From Ectothiorhodosinus mongolicus (lineage in GTDB: Bacteria; Pseudomonadota; Gammaproteobacteria; Ectothiorhodospirales; Ectothiorhodospiraceae), in the NCBI RefSeq assembly GCF_022406875.1, contig NZ_CP023018.1, forward strand, positions 1,306,914 through 1,370,913: 64,000 bases of DNA. Direction: 5' to 3'. Every line of letters starts with the position of its first letter. The first letter of the stretch is position 1. Below are positions 18,628-29,226 of this stretch, piece after piece. The notes below the pieces were generated by a model that saw only the letters and a program-made list of their open reading frames with translations, searched no databases and was not told the DNA's origin. The translations under genes and the position numbers were made by a program.

Positions 18628-18703
18628 TGGGCGAGGAAAGAAAAAAATCGACCGTTCATACTTGCAATTTCCACCGTCTGGCTATAGCCTCGCTGCTGAT
18701 GTG

Positions 18704-18752
18704 ACCCACTACATAGTGTGGGTGTCGCCAAAGAAACCACAACAGATTGTAG
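18704..18752 (+). promoter_or_regulatory. Two candidate NrdR boxes before nrdJa
   Basis: Box 1, ACCCACTACATAGTGT (18704-18719), matches the palindromic NrdR pattern ACACWATATATWGTGT at 13 of 16 positions. Box 2, CCACAACAGATTGTAG (18737-18752), matches at 11. Their centres are 32 bases apart, about three helical turns, as required by known paired NrdR sites. A weak promoter (TTGCAA 18662-18667, TATAGC 18683-18688) lies just upstream, so bound NrdR would block elongation or clearance. Matches were counted by eye. Confidence 0.55.
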
Positions 18753-18771
18753 AAATAGGGGATAGCTCACG

Positions 18772-20928
18772 ATGAAATCTCAGGCCCGTCAAGTGCTTGC
18801 GGCAGTAACTTCAAAAGAGGTGCCTCTTCAGCCCGCATCTATCGATATCTGGGACAAAAAATACCGACTGCGCAGTCGTTCCGAAGCGCCGGTAGACCAA
18901 ACGATTGATGATACTTGGAAGCGCGTAGCGCGCGCATTGGCGGATGTGGAAGCTACCCCAGAATTGCGCGAACATTGGCACGAAAGATTTCTTTGGGCAT
19001 TGCGTCAAGGCGCGATCCCTGCTGGCCGGATTGTGGCGAATGCTGGCGCTCAAGAGCATAAGCCAGCCACCTCAACGATTAACTGCACCGTGTCGGGAAC
19101 GATTACCGATTCCATGGACGATATTCTCGATAAGCTGCATGAGGCTGGTTTAACGCTTAAGGCGGGCAGCGGTATTGGCTATGACTTCTCTACCCTGCGT
19201 CCACGCGGCGCTTATGTCTCCGGTGCCGGCGCCTACACCTCTGGCCCGCTCTCCTTTATGGAGATCTACGACAAAATGTGTTTCACCGTCTCCTCAGCCG
19301 GCGGCCGTCGCGGCGCGCAGATGGGGACCTTTGACATTGGCCACCCTGACGTGATGGATTTCATTAAGGCCAAACGTCAAGACGGTACCCTGCGGCAGTT
19401 CAATCTGTCCTTGCTGATTACCGCGGACTTTATGGAAGCAGTGCGCGACGATACCGACTGGCCGCTGGCTTTCCCGGTAAAACAACAGGAAGTGGAACTC
19501 GATGGCATCGATATCAATGATGCTTCCCAAGTTCTCTGGCGTGACTGGCCGGGTGATGGCAAGTACGTGCGCAACGACGAAGGCCAGGTTGCCTGTCGGA
19601 TTTATAAGCACGTGCCGGCACGCAATTTGTGGAACGTGGTAATGACTTCCACCTATGACTATGCCGAACCGGGTTTCGTGCTCATCGACAAAGTGAATGA
19701 AATGAATAATAACTGGTGGTGTGAAAACATCCGCGCCACTAATCCCTGTGGTGAGCAGCCCCTGCCGCCTTATGGGGCTTGTCTGCTGGGCTCGGTCAAT
19801 TTGACCCGATTTGTGCAGGATCCATTCACCCCCGAAGCACGTTTTGATATGGATGGTTTCCGCGAGGTGGTCTCGGTGTTCACCCGTATGCTAGACAACG
19901 TGGTTGAGGTTAATGGCTTGCCACTGTCACAGCAGCAAGGTGAGATTGAGCGTAAGCGGCGTCATGGCATGGGCTACCTGGGTCTAGGCTCTACCATCAC
20001 TATGCTGGGCATGAAGTATGGCGATGGCAACTCGCTATCCTTCACCGAGGAAGTCACCCGCGAAATGGCTTTAGCCGGCTGGCGTACAGGTTTGGAGTTG
20101 GCGCGTGAAAAAGCGCCGGCACCAATCATGGATGAAGAGTTTGAAGTGACACCAGCGATGCTGCGTCTGCGTCCCGAGATGCAAGCTGACGGTATCAAAG
20201 TGGGCCAAAAGCTGTCTGGGCGTGTCTTGCATGCGCGTTACAGCCGCTATATGCAGAAGATTGCCGAGGCCGACCCACAGTTGGTGAAAGAGCTCGAAAA
20301 AGAGGGCTGCCGTTTTACCCATCACAGCTCTATCGCACCGACCGGGACTATTTCCCTGTCGCTAGCGAATAACGCCAGTAATGGGATTGAGCCTTCATTT
20401 GCGCACCATTATTCGCGCAATGTAATTCGTACCGGTAAGAAATCAAAGGAAAAAGTCGATGTCTTCTCCTTTGAACTGCTGGCTTATCGCGAGCTGATTA
20501 ATCCCAAGGCCATGCCTTATTCCGATGATCCCGAGGCCCAGCTGCCGGATTATTTCATCACCGCCGATGACATCACCCCCAAGGCGCATGTCGACGTGCA
20601 GGCCGCGGCGCAGAAATGGATTGATTCCTCCATTTCAAAAACAGCCAATGTACCCACCGATTATCCTTTTGAGGATTTCAAGAATATTTATCTCTATGCC
20701 TATGAGCAGGGTTTGAAAGGCTGTACCACCTTCCGTTTCAATCCTGAGGCCTTCCAGGGCGTTCTGGTTAAGGAAAAGGATCTGGAGAATACCGTGTATC
20801 GCTTTGTCTTAGAGGACGGCAGCACGGTGCTCGCCAAGGGCAATGAGGAAATTGAATACGACGGCGAGACTCATACGGCCGCTAATCTCTACGATGCCCT
20901 GAAAGAAGGGTACTACGGTAAATTCTGA
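18772..20928 (+). CDS. nrdJa: Class II (B12-dependent) ribonucleotide reductase, large part NrdJa
   Basis: This enzyme reduces ribonucleotides to deoxyribonucleotides with adenosylcobalamin as radical source, with or without oxygen. The 718-residue product holds the catalytic barrel: Asn324, Cys326 (thiyl radical) and Glu328 in NPCGEQ, and the redox pair Cys105 (STINCTVSG) and Cys337, spaced as in characterised class II enzymes. There is no N-terminal ATP-cone. The zinc/redox C-terminus typical of one-piece enzymes is encoded by the next gene, as in Pseudomonas aeruginosa. The ATG at 18772 has a purine-rich upstream stretch (AGGGGATAG). Confidence 0.95.
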   Translation: MKSQARQVLAAVTSKEVPLQPASIDIWDKKYRLRSRSEAPVDQTIDDTWKRVARALADVEATPELREHWHERFLWALRQGAIPAGRIVANAGAQEHKPATSTINCTVSGTITDSMDDILDKLHEAGLTLKAGSGIGYDFSTLRPRGAYVSGAGAYTSGPLSFMEIYDKMCFTVSSAGGRRGAQMGTFDIGHPDVMDFIKAKRQDGTLRQFNLSLLITADFMEAVRDDTDWPLAFPVKQQEVELDGIDINDASQVLWRDWPGDGKYVRNDEGQVACRIYKHVPARNLWNVVMTSTYDYAEPGFVLIDKVNEMNNNWWCENIRATNPCGEQPLPPYGACLLGSVNLTRFVQDPFTPEARFDMDGFREVVSVFTRMLDNVVEVNGLPLSQQQGEIERKRRHGMGYLGLGSTITMLGMKYGDGNSLSFTEEVTREMALAGWRTGLELAREKAPAPIMDEEFEVTPAMLRLRPEMQADGIKVGQKLSGRVLHARYSRYMQKIAEADPQLVKELEKEGCRFTHHSSIAPTGTISLSLANNASNGIEPSFAHHYSRNVIRTGKKSKEKVDVFSFELLAYRELINPKAMPYSDDPEAQLPDYFITADDITPKAHVDVQAAAQKWIDSSISKTANVPTDYPFEDFKNIYLYAYEQGLKGCTTFRFNPEAFQGVLVKEKDLENTVYRFVLEDGSTVLAKGNEEIEYDGETHTAANLYDALKEGYYGKF

Positions 20929-20944
20929 TTACGGAGTGACAACA

Positions 20945-21667
20945 ATGGCTATTCAGATCGCAAAACAAATTGTCGACTTCGGCATTCAGAAGGACGAACC
21001 AGAAACTCAGCCGGCTGCAGAAGCGCCAGCGGCAGAGCAGGCGGTTACCCCTGCTGCCGAGGTCACCGCTAAGGTCGTGCAAATGCACGAAAAACTGGAG
21101 CGTCCGGAGATGCTCTTGGGTTCGACCTATAAGCTCAAGACGCCGCTGTCCGAGCACGCACTCTATGTGACGATTAATGATGTGGTGTTAAACCCAGGCA
21201 CAGAGCATGAATTGCGCCGGCCCTTTGAGATTTTCATCAATTCAAAGAACATGGATCACTTTCAGTGGATCGTCGCTCTGACGCGGATTGTCTCGGCAGT
21301 GTTCCGTAAGGGTGGGGACGTTACCTTTTTGGTGGAAGAGCTGCGCTCGGTGTTTGACCCGCGTGGTGGCTATTTCAAAAAGGGTGGCAAATACATGCCC
21401 TCGCTGGTGGCCGAGATTGGCGATGCGATCGAAAGCCATATGCGCATGATTGGTCTTATCAAAGACAAACTCGATGAGCATCAGCAGCGCCACGTACAGG
21501 AAAAGCGGGCGGAATTTGAAGCTCTAACCGACGCCGGCACCGTGGGTGAAGCGGAAGGTAATTTCCCGGCGACCGCTACTTTATGCGGCAAATGTCACAC
21601 CAAAGCTGTGGTGGTCATGGATAACTGCCTGACCTGCTTGAATTGCGGCGACAGCAAGTGCGGCTAG
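20945..21667 (+). CDS. nrdJb: Class II ribonucleotide reductase, C-terminal part NrdJb
   Basis: NrdJb is the separately encoded tail of the split class II reductase. Its 240 residues contain a TSCPD-type domain (INSKNMDHFQWIVALTRIVSAVFRKGGD) and a cysteine-rich end with CGKC, CLTC and CGDSKC motifs, which should re-reduce the active-site disulfide in NrdJa and/or bind zinc. A low-complexity Glu/Ala/Pro linker covers about residues 18-45. The ATG at 20945 has GGAG eight bases upstream. It lies 16 bases after nrdJa and ends six bases before the convergent glk. Confidence 0.92.
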   Translation: MAIQIAKQIVDFGIQKDEPETQPAAEAPAAEQAVTPAAEVTAKVVQMHEKLERPEMLLGSTYKLKTPLSEHALYVTINDVVLNPGTEHELRRPFEIFINSKNMDHFQWIVALTRIVSAVFRKGGDVTFLVEELRSVFDPRGGYFKKGGKYMPSLVAEIGDAIESHMRMIGLIKDKLDEHQQRHVQEKRAEFEALTDAGTVGEAEGNFPATATLCGKCHTKAVVVMDNCLTCLNCGDSKCG

Positions 21668-21673
21668 TTTAAA

Positions 21674-22684
21674 TCAGGCGCGCAATCGCTCTCTGGCATA
21701 CCGGGCTGCGCCCAGCAGCCCGGCATCCGTTTCTTGAATAATACCCACCGGCATGCGCTGCAATAGGTGCTGCATGGGTGGCTTGTGGGTAAAGGCTTCA
21801 ATGAAGCCGCTAGTCGTCAGCAGGGGACGCAGCTTCGCAGCAATTCCCCCGGCAATATAGACGCCGCCAAAGGGTAAGCAATCCAGCGCCAGATCCCCCA
21901 CCTGACTGCCGTACATTTCGATAAATTGCTGCAACACCCGCAGTGCTAGAGGGTCCTCCTGTTCCAGTGCTAGTGCAGCGATTTGTGCGGCCGGATCAGT
22001 CTCTTCAAGGGCCTTTTCTAATGCGGGGCTGGTCATATCTGGCTGTCCACAAAAGAACGCGGCGATACGGGCAATGCCGCGGCCGCTCAAAAGATCCTCG
22101 CGTGTGCAACGGCCCTGTTGGGCGTGGATGAATTGCCAAAGTGACTGTTGCAGTGCATTGCTGGGCGCAAAGCCCGCATGTCCGGCTTCTGTGGCCAATA
22201 CTTGAGGCGTGGGGCCAGACAAGCGCAGGCAAGCGCCAAGGCCCGTGCCAGCGCCCACCACCAAGCGCGGCGCCTGATTATTGGGCGTGCCCGTCTGCAG
22301 CCAAAATAGCGAGTCCGGTGGTAAATCATCAAGACCCTGCGCAATGGCCGCAAAATCATTCAATAAATGAACCTCTGTGATCGCCAGAAGCTGGGTGAGT
22401 TTTTGAATATCCACCTGCCAAGCGAGATTGGTTAATGTCACTTTTTGGAATGGCGCATTCATATCAACAGGTGCAGCAACCGCCAAGACCGCCACGTCAA
22501 TAGAGCCGACGGTCTGGGTTTTGAGGAATGTCTGTAACAAATCCTCGATTGAGGCATGGTCGCCGCACAGGGTTTCCCAGCGGGCTATCGGCTGCCAACC
22601 ATTGTCATTCTCTCGAGTTTCGCCCAACAACAAGCGGGCGCGTGTGCCGCCGATGTCTGCTGCCAAAAAGCATTGACCAGGCAT
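21674..22684 (-). CDS. glk: Glucokinase
   Basis: Glk phosphorylates glucose with ATP in the cytoplasm. The 336-residue product of the bacterial glucokinase family opens with the phosphate-binding motif ADIGGTRARLLLGE, followed by the conserved LLNDFAAIA and GAGTGLGACL, and FGGVYIAGGIAAKL near the C-terminus. It follows tal by nine bases, so entry of glucose and the non-oxidative pentose pathway are cotranscribed. Confidence 0.93.
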   Translation of the reverse strand: MPGQCFLAADIGGTRARLLLGETRENDNGWQPIARWETLCGDHASIEDLLQTFLKTQTVGSIDVAVLAVAAPVDMNAPFQKVTLTNLAWQVDIQKLTQLLAITEVHLLNDFAAIAQGLDDLPPDSLFWLQTGTPNNQAPRLVVGAGTGLGACLRLSGPTPQVLATEAGHAGFAPSNALQQSLWQFIHAQQGRCTREDLLSGRGIARIAAFFCGQPDMTSPALEKALEETDPAAQIAALALEQEDPLALRVLQQFIEMYGSQVGDLALDCLPFGGVYIAGGIAAKLRPLLTTSGFIEAFTHKPPMQHLLQRMPVGIIQETDAGLLGAARYARERLRA

Positions 22685-22693
22685 GTTGGCTGA

Positions 22694-23821
22694 CTAGGAG
22701 GCCTGCAATTGCCGCCGCTTGCGGTCAACGGTTTGCAACAAATGGTCGAAGGCATCGACAAAGGCCTGCACGCCCTCCCGTTCGAGTCTGTCGGTGATGC
22801 TGGTCAGGTCAATGCCTAAATCGCTTAAAGCGCTCAGACGTGGAGCCGCTTCATGGGCGGGCGCAGGCAGTTGCGTGGACGCCACGCCGTGGTCAAGAAA
22901 CGCTTCATAAGTAGCTGGGGGTAGGGTGTTGACCGTGTTCTCACCAATCAGTGCTTCGACATAAACCACGTCACGATACTCAGGGTCCTTGGTACCCGTG
23001 CTCGCCCACAAAAGGCGCTGTGTTTGTGCCCCTGCAGCCGCCAATTTCTGCCAGTCGGCACCGCTACAAGTGTCCTGGTAATGAGCATAAGCCAGCTGTG
23101 CATTGGCGATGGCGATTTGCCCCAGCAAATGGCTCACAGATTGGCCTTGCTGCAGCCGATCTTTGAGCAGCGCATCCACAGCGCTGTCGACGCGGCTGAT
23201 GAAAAAGCTGGCTACAGAGGCGATATTGCTAATGTTCTTACCCGCAGCAAGACGCGACTCTAGACCGCGCATGTAAGCGCTGAGTACTGCCTGATACCGC
23301 TCCAGAGAGAATAAGAGCGTGACGTTAACGCTGACTCCTTCGGCAGTCAGCTGTTCAATGGCATCGATCCCCGCCAAGGTGGCCGGCACCTTGATCATCA
23401 GGTTGGGGCGCTTGACACGGGCATGTAGCTCTAAAGCCTGATGAATCGTCGCCTTGGCATCATGCGCCAAATCCGGCGAAACCTCGAGGCTGACATAACC
23501 GTCACGGCCGTTGGTTTTTGCATAAGTGGGCGCAAAAATATCAGCGGCTGCCTGAAGATCTTCTATGGCTAGTTGATAAAAAAGATCGGCCGTGCTGATA
23601 TCCGGTTCGCGTTGTCGCTGCTTGCGGATGCGCTCATCATAAAGCGAGCTATCACTGATGGCTTTATCAAAAATTGCGGGATTGGAAGTCAAGCCGGCCA
23701 AGCCATGCTGCGCAATGAGCTCGGCAAGCTGCCCGCTGGACATTAAGTCACTGCGGATATAGTCATACCAAATGCTCTGTCCCAGAGCGCGTGCCTGCAG
23801 CAGTGGGTTGGTGTTCGACAT
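22694..23821 (-). CDS. tal: Transaldolase
   Basis: Transaldolase moves a dihydroxyacetone unit between sugar phosphates in the pentose phosphate pathway. At 375 residues it belongs to the longer subgroup rather than the roughly 317-residue TalB type. It shows [13 protein letters not shown] near residue 43, the Schiff-base lysine in NLMIKVPAT near residue 143 and [15 protein letters not shown]. It sits between rsmA (48 bases upstream) and glk. Confidence 0.93.
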   Translation of the reverse strand: MSNTNPLLQARALGQSIWYDYIRSDLMSSGQLAELIAQHGLAGLTSNPAIFDKAISDSSLYDERIRKQRQREPDISTADLFYQLAIEDLQAAADIFAPTYAKTNGRDGYVSLEVSPDLAHDAKATIHQALELHARVKRPNLMIKVPATLAGIDAIEQLTAEGVSVNVTLLFSLERYQAVLSAYMRGLESRLAAGKNISNIASVASFFISRVDSAVDALLKDRLQQGQSVSHLLGQIAIANAQLAYAHYQDTCSGADWQKLAAAGAQTQRLLWASTGTKDPEYRDVVYVEALIGENTVNTLPPATYEAFLDHGVASTQLPAPAHEAAPRLSALSDLGIDLTSITDRLEREGVQAFVDAFDHLLQTVDRKRRQLQAS

Positions 23822-23869
23822 TCAGCGCAACTCCTTCATGGATAAGCTTTCAACAGTGTAACCCGAGCC

Positions 23870-24667
23870 TTAAACGGGCTTCGAGCCTTGGCGATCCAGG
23901 CAGGCGTTACTCAAACGCACGAAATCATCCACACTCAAGGTTTCTGGTCGTCGTTGAGGGTCGATTTCAAGTGCCTCGATCATCGCTGGCGGGCAATAAA
24001 GACTCAGCGCATTGCGCAGTGTTTTGCGACGCTGAGAAAATGCATCACGCACCAGCCTGCCCAAATGTTGTGGGTTGCTGGCCACGCGCAAAGGTTGGCT
24101 ATGTGGGATTAGGCGCACCACGGCAGAGTTGACCCTAGGTGGTGGATTGAAGGCGCCCGGTGCCACATCAAACAGGCGCATCGCCTGGCAGTGATACTGA
24201 ATCATCACACTCAGACGCCCATAGGCATTGCCACCCGGAGGCGCGGTGAGTCGGTCAACCACCTCTTTTTGCAACAGAAAATGCATATCAGCAATTTGCT
24301 CGATCTGCTCGAGCAAGTGGAACAGCAAAGGCGTGGATATGTTGTAGGGAAGATTTCCCACCACCCTCAGTGGCCTTGGACCAATGATGTCATTTAAGTC
24401 GAAGCTCAGCGCATCTTGTTGATGAATCTGTAAGTCACCAAGACCCGCGCAGGCTCGCTGTAGCAGCGGAATCACATCCCGATCGAGTTCGACAACGTGC
24501 AAACGGCCAAGGCGCTCAAGCAAGCCTCGGCTAATGGCGCCGAGTCCTGGACCGATTTCCACCAAGGTATCGCCGGCGCAGGGATGGATGGCGTTAATCA
24601 TGCGTTGGATAACGCCGGGGTCATGCAAAAAGTGCTGCCCAAAGCGTTTGCGTGCTTGATGTTCCAT
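23870..24667 (-). CDS. rsmA: 16S rRNA dimethyladenosine transferase RsmA (KsgA)
   Basis: RsmA dimethylates A1518 and A1519 of 16S rRNA in late 30S assembly. The 265-residue protein shows RKRFGQHFLHDP, the SAM-binding motif EIGPGLGAISRGLLE and the catalytic NLPYN. It follows pdxA by five bases in the lptD-surA-pdxA-rsmA order known from E. coli. The usual downstream apaG-apaH are absent here; tal and glk follow instead. Confidence 0.96.
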   Translation of the reverse strand: MEHQARKRFGQHFLHDPGVIQRMINAIHPCAGDTLVEIGPGLGAISRGLLERLGRLHVVELDRDVIPLLQRACAGLGDLQIHQQDALSFDLNDIIGPRPLRVVGNLPYNISTPLLFHLLEQIEQIADMHFLLQKEVVDRLTAPPGGNAYGRLSVMIQYHCQAMRLFDVAPGAFNPPPRVNSAVVRLIPHSQPLRVASNPQHLGRLVRDAFSQRRKTLRNALSLYCPPAMIEALEIDPQRRPETLSVDDFVRLSNACLDRQGSKPV

Positions 24668-24672
24668 CGGAT

Positions 24673-25689
24673 CTAGCGGCTGGCCGAAGAGGACAGCGGT
24701 GCCTTTTGGCTTAAATCCACGGCCATTTGCAGCGCTGCCTCTAAACTGCCGATATCGGCTTGGCCCGTGCCAGCAAGATCCAGCGCCGTGCCATGATCCA
24801 CCGAAGTGCGAATCATCGGCAGTCCCAGAGTGATATTCACCGCATGACCAAATCCAACATGCTTCAGTACTGGCAAGCCCTGATCATGGTACATCGCAAG
24901 CACGGCATCGGCATCCCGTAGATGTCGGGGCGTGAACAAGGTATCCGCCGGCAGTGGGCCTTCTAAGTGCATGCCTTCACGACGCAGCTGATCGAGTACG
25001 GGGATGATAATGCGGCATTCTTCATCACCCAGATGGCCATTCTCCCCTGCGTGCGGGTTAAGACCGGCTACGACGATACGCGGCTGGTCAATCTTAAACT
25101 TAGCCTGCAGATCAGCCTGCAGGATGCGCAGCACCGCAATCAGGCGCTCAGCCGTCACGGCGTCGGCAACAGCGCGAAGCGGCAGATGCGTGGTAAGCAA
25201 CGCAACACGCAGATCATCAGCTACCAGCATCATCACCGGTAAAACCTGACCACAGCGCTCGGCAAGAAATTCGGTATGCCCAGTAAAAGTGATTCCCGCA
25301 TCATTGATTACGCCTTTGTGCACGGGTCCGGTGACCATGGCCGAAAACAGATTTTGTAAACACCCGTCAGCGGCTTTTTTCAGCGTCTCAAGGACATACT
25401 GGGCGTTGGCTGGATTCAGTTGGCCGGCTTGTGCGGGCGCAGAGATCTGCACTCCGGGCATGACATGCATGACGCCGGGGTGGTCGGCCACCGCCGGTTG
25501 ATCCGCGTCGAAGGGGGTGAACTCCACAGGCAAGGATAGCTGTCTTGCGCGTTGTCGCATGAGCTCAAGATCGGCGACTACCACGCGCTGGGCAGCACTG
25601 GCATGCATACCCAGCTGGCAAACTAAATCAGGCCCGATACCCGCCGGTTCCCCCGGGGTAATGGCGACTCTGGGGACCCGCTCACTCAC
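24673..25689 (-). CDS. pdxA: 4-hydroxythreonine-4-phosphate dehydrogenase PdxA
   Basis: PdxA oxidises 4-phospho-hydroxythreonine in the DXP-dependent pyridoxal phosphate pathway; its partner PdxJ combines the product with DXP. The 338-residue protein shows [13 protein letters not shown] at the start, [13 protein letters not shown], a metal-binding histidine in LNPHAGENG, and [12 protein letters not shown]. The GTG start overlaps the surA stop (GTGA), indicating translational coupling. Confidence 0.95.
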   Translation of the reverse strand: MSERVPRVAITPGEPAGIGPDLVCQLGMHASAAQRVVVADLELMRQRARQLSLPVEFTPFDADQPAVADHPGVMHVMPGVQISAPAQAGQLNPANAQYVLETLKKAADGCLQNLFSAMVTGPVHKGVINDAGITFTGHTEFLAERCGQVLPVMMLVADDLRVALLTTHLPLRAVADAVTAERLIAVLRILQADLQAKFKIDQPRIVVAGLNPHAGENGHLGDEECRIIIPVLDQLRREGMHLEGPLPADTLFTPRHLRDADAVLAMYHDQGLPVLKHVGFGHAVNITLGLPMIRTSVDHGTALDLAGTGQADIGSLEAALQMAVDLSQKAPLSSSASR

Positions 25690-27044
25690 CGCAGGCGGCG
25701 GCCACGTTCCATGCCTGCTGCCAGAGGATCATCAAGGCGATACTCGACAAAAGATTCATCGCGCAAACGACGCAACCAAATCTCCAGTTCATCCTCACGT
25801 TTTCGCTCGCGAATGAGGTCACGAGCTTGAGCCCGCATGATCTCGCGAGAACTATCGTGGCTGCGCCGTTCAGTGACTTGCAGAATATGAAAACCAAAGG
25901 GGCTAGCAAAGGGCTCTGAGACATCACCCACGGCGGTACGATTCATGACGTCCTCAAAGGCCGGAACCATCATGCCGGGGTCAACCCAGCCTAGGTCTCC
26001 GCCGCGCGTGGCACTGCCAGGGTCATCAGAATGCGCCCGCGCCAGTTCCGCAAAATCTGCACCATCGGCAATGCGGTTATAGAGATTGCGCAGCCGCTCA
26101 CGTGCCTCTTCGGGGGTGAGGATCTCCGAGGGTGTGATCAGAATGTGGCGGGCACGTGTTTGTTCGATTTGTACCTGCTCATTGCCGCGGCGCTCAGTCA
26201 GCTTGACTAGATGAAAGCCCGAAGGAGAGCGAATGACTTCACTGATGTCACCCTCACGCATGAGCACTACATGACGCGAGAACAAGGTTGGGACTTGGGC
26301 GGCGGAACGCCAACCCAAATCGCCGCCATCCAGCACGGTTTGCCCTTCAGATTCACGCAACACCAGTTGTGAGAAATCAGCTCCGTCCAAGGCTTCGCTG
26401 CGAATCGCTTCAGCGCGCGCCCGCGCTTCGCGAATTTGCTCAGGATTGGCACCCTCCGGCAGGGAAATAAGCAGATGCTGTAACCGATATTCTAAATTGC
26501 GATCAATAGCACCGCTCTCGCTGGCAATCAAATCATCGATTTCCTGCTCACTCACCTGAATACGTGTATCCACACGGCGCCGATGCAGTTGTGAGATGGT
26601 CATTTCGTCACGAATCTGTTCGCGAAAAGCCCTGAAATCGATACCGTCGGCTACCAAGCGATCGCGAAACTGCCCTAAACTCATGCGATTTTCACGGGCG
26701 ATGTTTTCCAGCGCATTGTTCAGACTGATGTCATCAATGCGAATGCCGAGGCGACTGGCCTCCTGTAATTGCAAACGCTCCATGATCAAGCGATCCAGAA
26801 CGGGTCTGAGTAAAGCCTCGCGAGGCGGTCTCTGACCATCGCGAGCGGCAATTTGCTGTTCAATCAAGCGCAGACGCTCGAGCAACTCACTTTGCATGAT
26901 CACATCTTCATCGACCACAACAGCAACGCGATCTAAGAGTTCACCATCGCCCGCCTGCGGGACCGTTCCTTGAGCTTGCGCGGCGTTTAAAGCGTAGGCG
27001 CCGAGTAGCGCACAGGCCAGCATCGATTTAATAATCTGTTTCAT
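25686..27044 (-). CDS. surA: Periplasmic chaperone and peptidyl-prolyl isomerase SurA
   Basis: SurA escorts unfolded outer membrane proteins, including LptD, across the periplasm. The 452-residue product has a signal peptide ending near ALNAAQA, an N-terminal chaperone domain ([17 protein letters not shown]), and two parvulin domains (about residues 185-285 and 295-395, each with a GGDLGW motif). Its start lies inside the last codons of lptD, a 17-base overlap. A basic, disordered tail follows the second parvulin domain. Confidence 0.95.
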   Translation of the reverse strand: MKQIIKSMLACALLGAYALNAAQAQGTVPQAGDGELLDRVAVVVDEDVIMQSELLERLRLIEQQIAARDGQRPPREALLRPVLDRLIMERLQLQEASRLGIRIDDISLNNALENIARENRMSLGQFRDRLVADGIDFRAFREQIRDEMTISQLHRRRVDTRIQVSEQEIDDLIASESGAIDRNLEYRLQHLLISLPEGANPEQIREARARAEAIRSEALDGADFSQLVLRESEGQTVLDGGDLGWRSAAQVPTLFSRHVVLMREGDISEVIRSPSGFHLVKLTERRGNEQVQIEQTRARHILITPSEILTPEEARERLRNLYNRIADGADFAELARAHSDDPGSATRGGDLGWVDPGMMVPAFEDVMNRTAVGDVSEPFASPFGFHILQVTERRSHDSSREIMRAQARDLIRERKREDELEIWLRRLRDESFVEYRLDDPLAAGMERGRRLR

Positions 27045-29220
27045 AACCTAAGACACCCTCAGAAATCAGCTCGCCCAGTGGGTCACCCAAACTGCCCATG
27101 CCGCTAAAAATAAGTTGTAGAAAAACGCCCTCATTATACGGCTCTTCTGTGTTTGCTGTGAGGATACGTCGTCCCAAAAGCCGCACAGCCCAACAACAGC
27201 TCCGATATTCCAGCCCCGCAAAGGCTTCAAGGTCTTCTTGGTCGCGCAAGCTATAGGACCAACGTCCCACAGCCGTCCAGCGAGAGCCCAGCGGCCAAGC
27301 GGCAGAAAAGTCGACTTGCTCTTGATTGTCTCGGCGGTATCGGTGCGCCAGGTTCAAGACGCGCTGCTGGTCGGGTCGATATTGTAATTGAGTCGTCCCC
27401 TGTTCAATTTGTTCCCAATTTTTATCCCATTGCGCGGTGGTTCTCACACTCACGGACCGCCAGGGTCGCCAAGCCGCCTCACCGATGTAGGAAGAAGCGG
27501 ATTCCGTTTCAATTTGATTGGATCCTAAGCCTACCCGTCGGTCGCTGAGAAAATGAATTTGCCCCAAGCTGGCGCGGAATTCCTCGATGCCCGAGTCCAA
27601 ATTGATGACGCGGGTGGTGAGCGCGGTGGTGATCTGATTGGTATCGCCGACGCGGTCTGCACCGCTGAATCGTTGTTCATTAAACATCTGATCGAAACTA
27701 AACCCGAACCTTGAAGTGTCAAAGCGCGGAATGTCGTCTTGATCTCGAAACGGCGTGTAGGTGTAGAAAAGGCGGGGCTCTAGGGTCTGCAGGCGTTGCT
27801 CACCGAAGAAGCGATCGAAAAATAGCCCCCCATCCAGGCTGACCGTTGGTAGTGCACGGCTGAGCGAATCATCCCCAGAGGCAAAGGCATTATCCGCCTC
27901 AATATTGTTTAAAGCATAGTGGGTCAGCCGATAACTGGCCTTAGGCGTAAAAAACCACCCCGGGGCGCGTTGTGGCCAGCTTAAGCCATAGGTCACATCG
28001 GTACGCTGCGCTGTTAATGAATCACGTCGATCGAACGCCACCCATTCCGCATCTAAGCGGTAATCCAGATCGCTGCCCGCAAAGCCACCGCTGCTGCGCC
28101 ATTGAATTTGCGGCAGGCGTTTGTAGGGACGTGATCGGCCAGCGATACTTGGGTCGATGGTCTCATAGTCCTGAGCCCGTGCCAGAAGACTCCAGCCATT
28201 ACCGCGATAATTCAGATCAGCACGTCTTTCCAAATGGGTGGCACTGGTGATGTTCAGGCTGTCTGCAAAATCATCAAAATACTCAGGGTCTGATACCGTT
28301 GACCCAAAGGTCGAGAACCCCAGTCTTGGAGAAATATCCCAGCGATGCTGCCAGGCAAATAGGCTACGGTCATCGTTATAGACAGAATCATTGGGCAGAT
28401 AATCCAGTTCCAGCTGACCGCTGCTCGCCGAAGTTAGGTAGCGGTACTCGGTGCGCAGCATGGTGCCGCGTCTTTGCATATAGCGGGGTGCTATCGTCGC
28501 GTCACGCTGTGGTGCTAAATTGAGGTAATAAGGGATTTCAATATCGGTGCCGGTACTGGTCGAGTTGCCGAAACTGGGGATGAGAAAGCCGGATTTACGC
28601 CGATCGTCAATCGGGAAATCCACGTAAGGCGTGTATAGTAATGGCACGCGGTAAAAGCTCAGCCAAGCATTTCTGGCCACGCCCCTTCCAGTCTCTTGAT
28701 TAAGATCGACGCGCGATGCCCTGAGTAACCAATCATTGCGACCTGGATCGCAAGTGGTGTAGCTCGCGCGGGTCAGCCGGGTGCGGTTTTCACCGCGCGG
28801 TTCGATTAAATCCGCCTCGCCTCGAGCATGGCGAGGGTATAGGAAGTATTCCGCCTCGCGAAACTCACCCTGTAGCGTCTCTAAAAAAATAAACCCTTCT
28901 GGCCCAGTAATGCTTAATTCACTCGCCACATCCAACTGCACATTGCCAAAGGCATCAACGCGCCCTTGGGCTTCGTCGTATTCAATTCGATCGGCATAAA
29001 TGCTGCGTGCATCTTGATGTGCCTCAGCATTGCCGATCAGTTCTGAGATTCCGCCTCGATCCATGAAACCCGAATCACCAAAGAGGCGAAGCTGTCCATC
29101 GGCGGGGAACAATACAGCAGGTGGCTCAGGCTGATATGTGCATAAGGCCCATTCGCCCAAGGTCGTCGTTGGCAGCAGGGCTGCTGCCAACAATAAAAAT
29201 CGTGGGTGAAAACGCCGCAA
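27028..29220 (-). CDS. lptD: LPS-assembly protein LptD
   Basis: LptD is the outer membrane barrel that, with LptE, inserts lipopolysaccharide into the outer leaflet. The 730-residue product has a signal peptide, an N-terminal LptA-like beta-jellyroll (ADRIEYDEAQGRVDAFGNVQL) and a large barrel region (VPLLYTPYVDFPIDDRRKSGFLIPSF). The four family cysteines are present: one just after the signal (WALC), one near residue 157 (TTCDPG) and a CC pair near the C-terminus (RSCCWAV). The start is TTG at 29220, six bases after adk, with no clear ribosome site. Confidence 0.94.
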   Translation of the reverse strand: MRRFHPRFLLLAAALLPTTTLGEWALCTYQPEPPAVLFPADGQLRLFGDSGFMDRGGISELIGNAEAHQDARSIYADRIEYDEAQGRVDAFGNVQLDVASELSITGPEGFIFLETLQGEFREAEYFLYPRHARGEADLIEPRGENRTRLTRASYTTCDPGRNDWLLRASRVDLNQETGRGVARNAWLSFYRVPLLYTPYVDFPIDDRRKSGFLIPSFGNSTSTGTDIEIPYYLNLAPQRDATIAPRYMQRRGTMLRTEYRYLTSASSGQLELDYLPNDSVYNDDRSLFAWQHRWDISPRLGFSTFGSTVSDPEYFDDFADSLNITSATHLERRADLNYRGNGWSLLARAQDYETIDPSIAGRSRPYKRLPQIQWRSSGGFAGSDLDYRLDAEWVAFDRRDSLTAQRTDVTYGLSWPQRAPGWFFTPKASYRLTHYALNNIEADNAFASGDDSLSRALPTVSLDGGLFFDRFFGEQRLQTLEPRLFYTYTPFRDQDDIPRFDTSRFGFSFDQMFNEQRFSGADRVGDTNQITTALTTRVINLDSGIEEFRASLGQIHFLSDRRVGLGSNQIETESASSYIGEAAWRPWRSVSVRTTAQWDKNWEQIEQGTTQLQYRPDQQRVLNLAHRYRRDNQEQVDFSAAWPLGSRWTAVGRWSYSLRDQEDLEAFAGLEYRSCCWAVRLLGRRILTANTEEPYNEGVFLQLIFSGMGSLGDPLGELISEGVLGYETDY

Positions 29221-29226
29221 GGATTT

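Noticed and set aside
18628..18771. Possible B12 riboswitch before the class II reductase
   Set aside because: The gap is short and shows no B12-box-like sequence or multi-helix fold; the palindromes fit NrdR boxes better.
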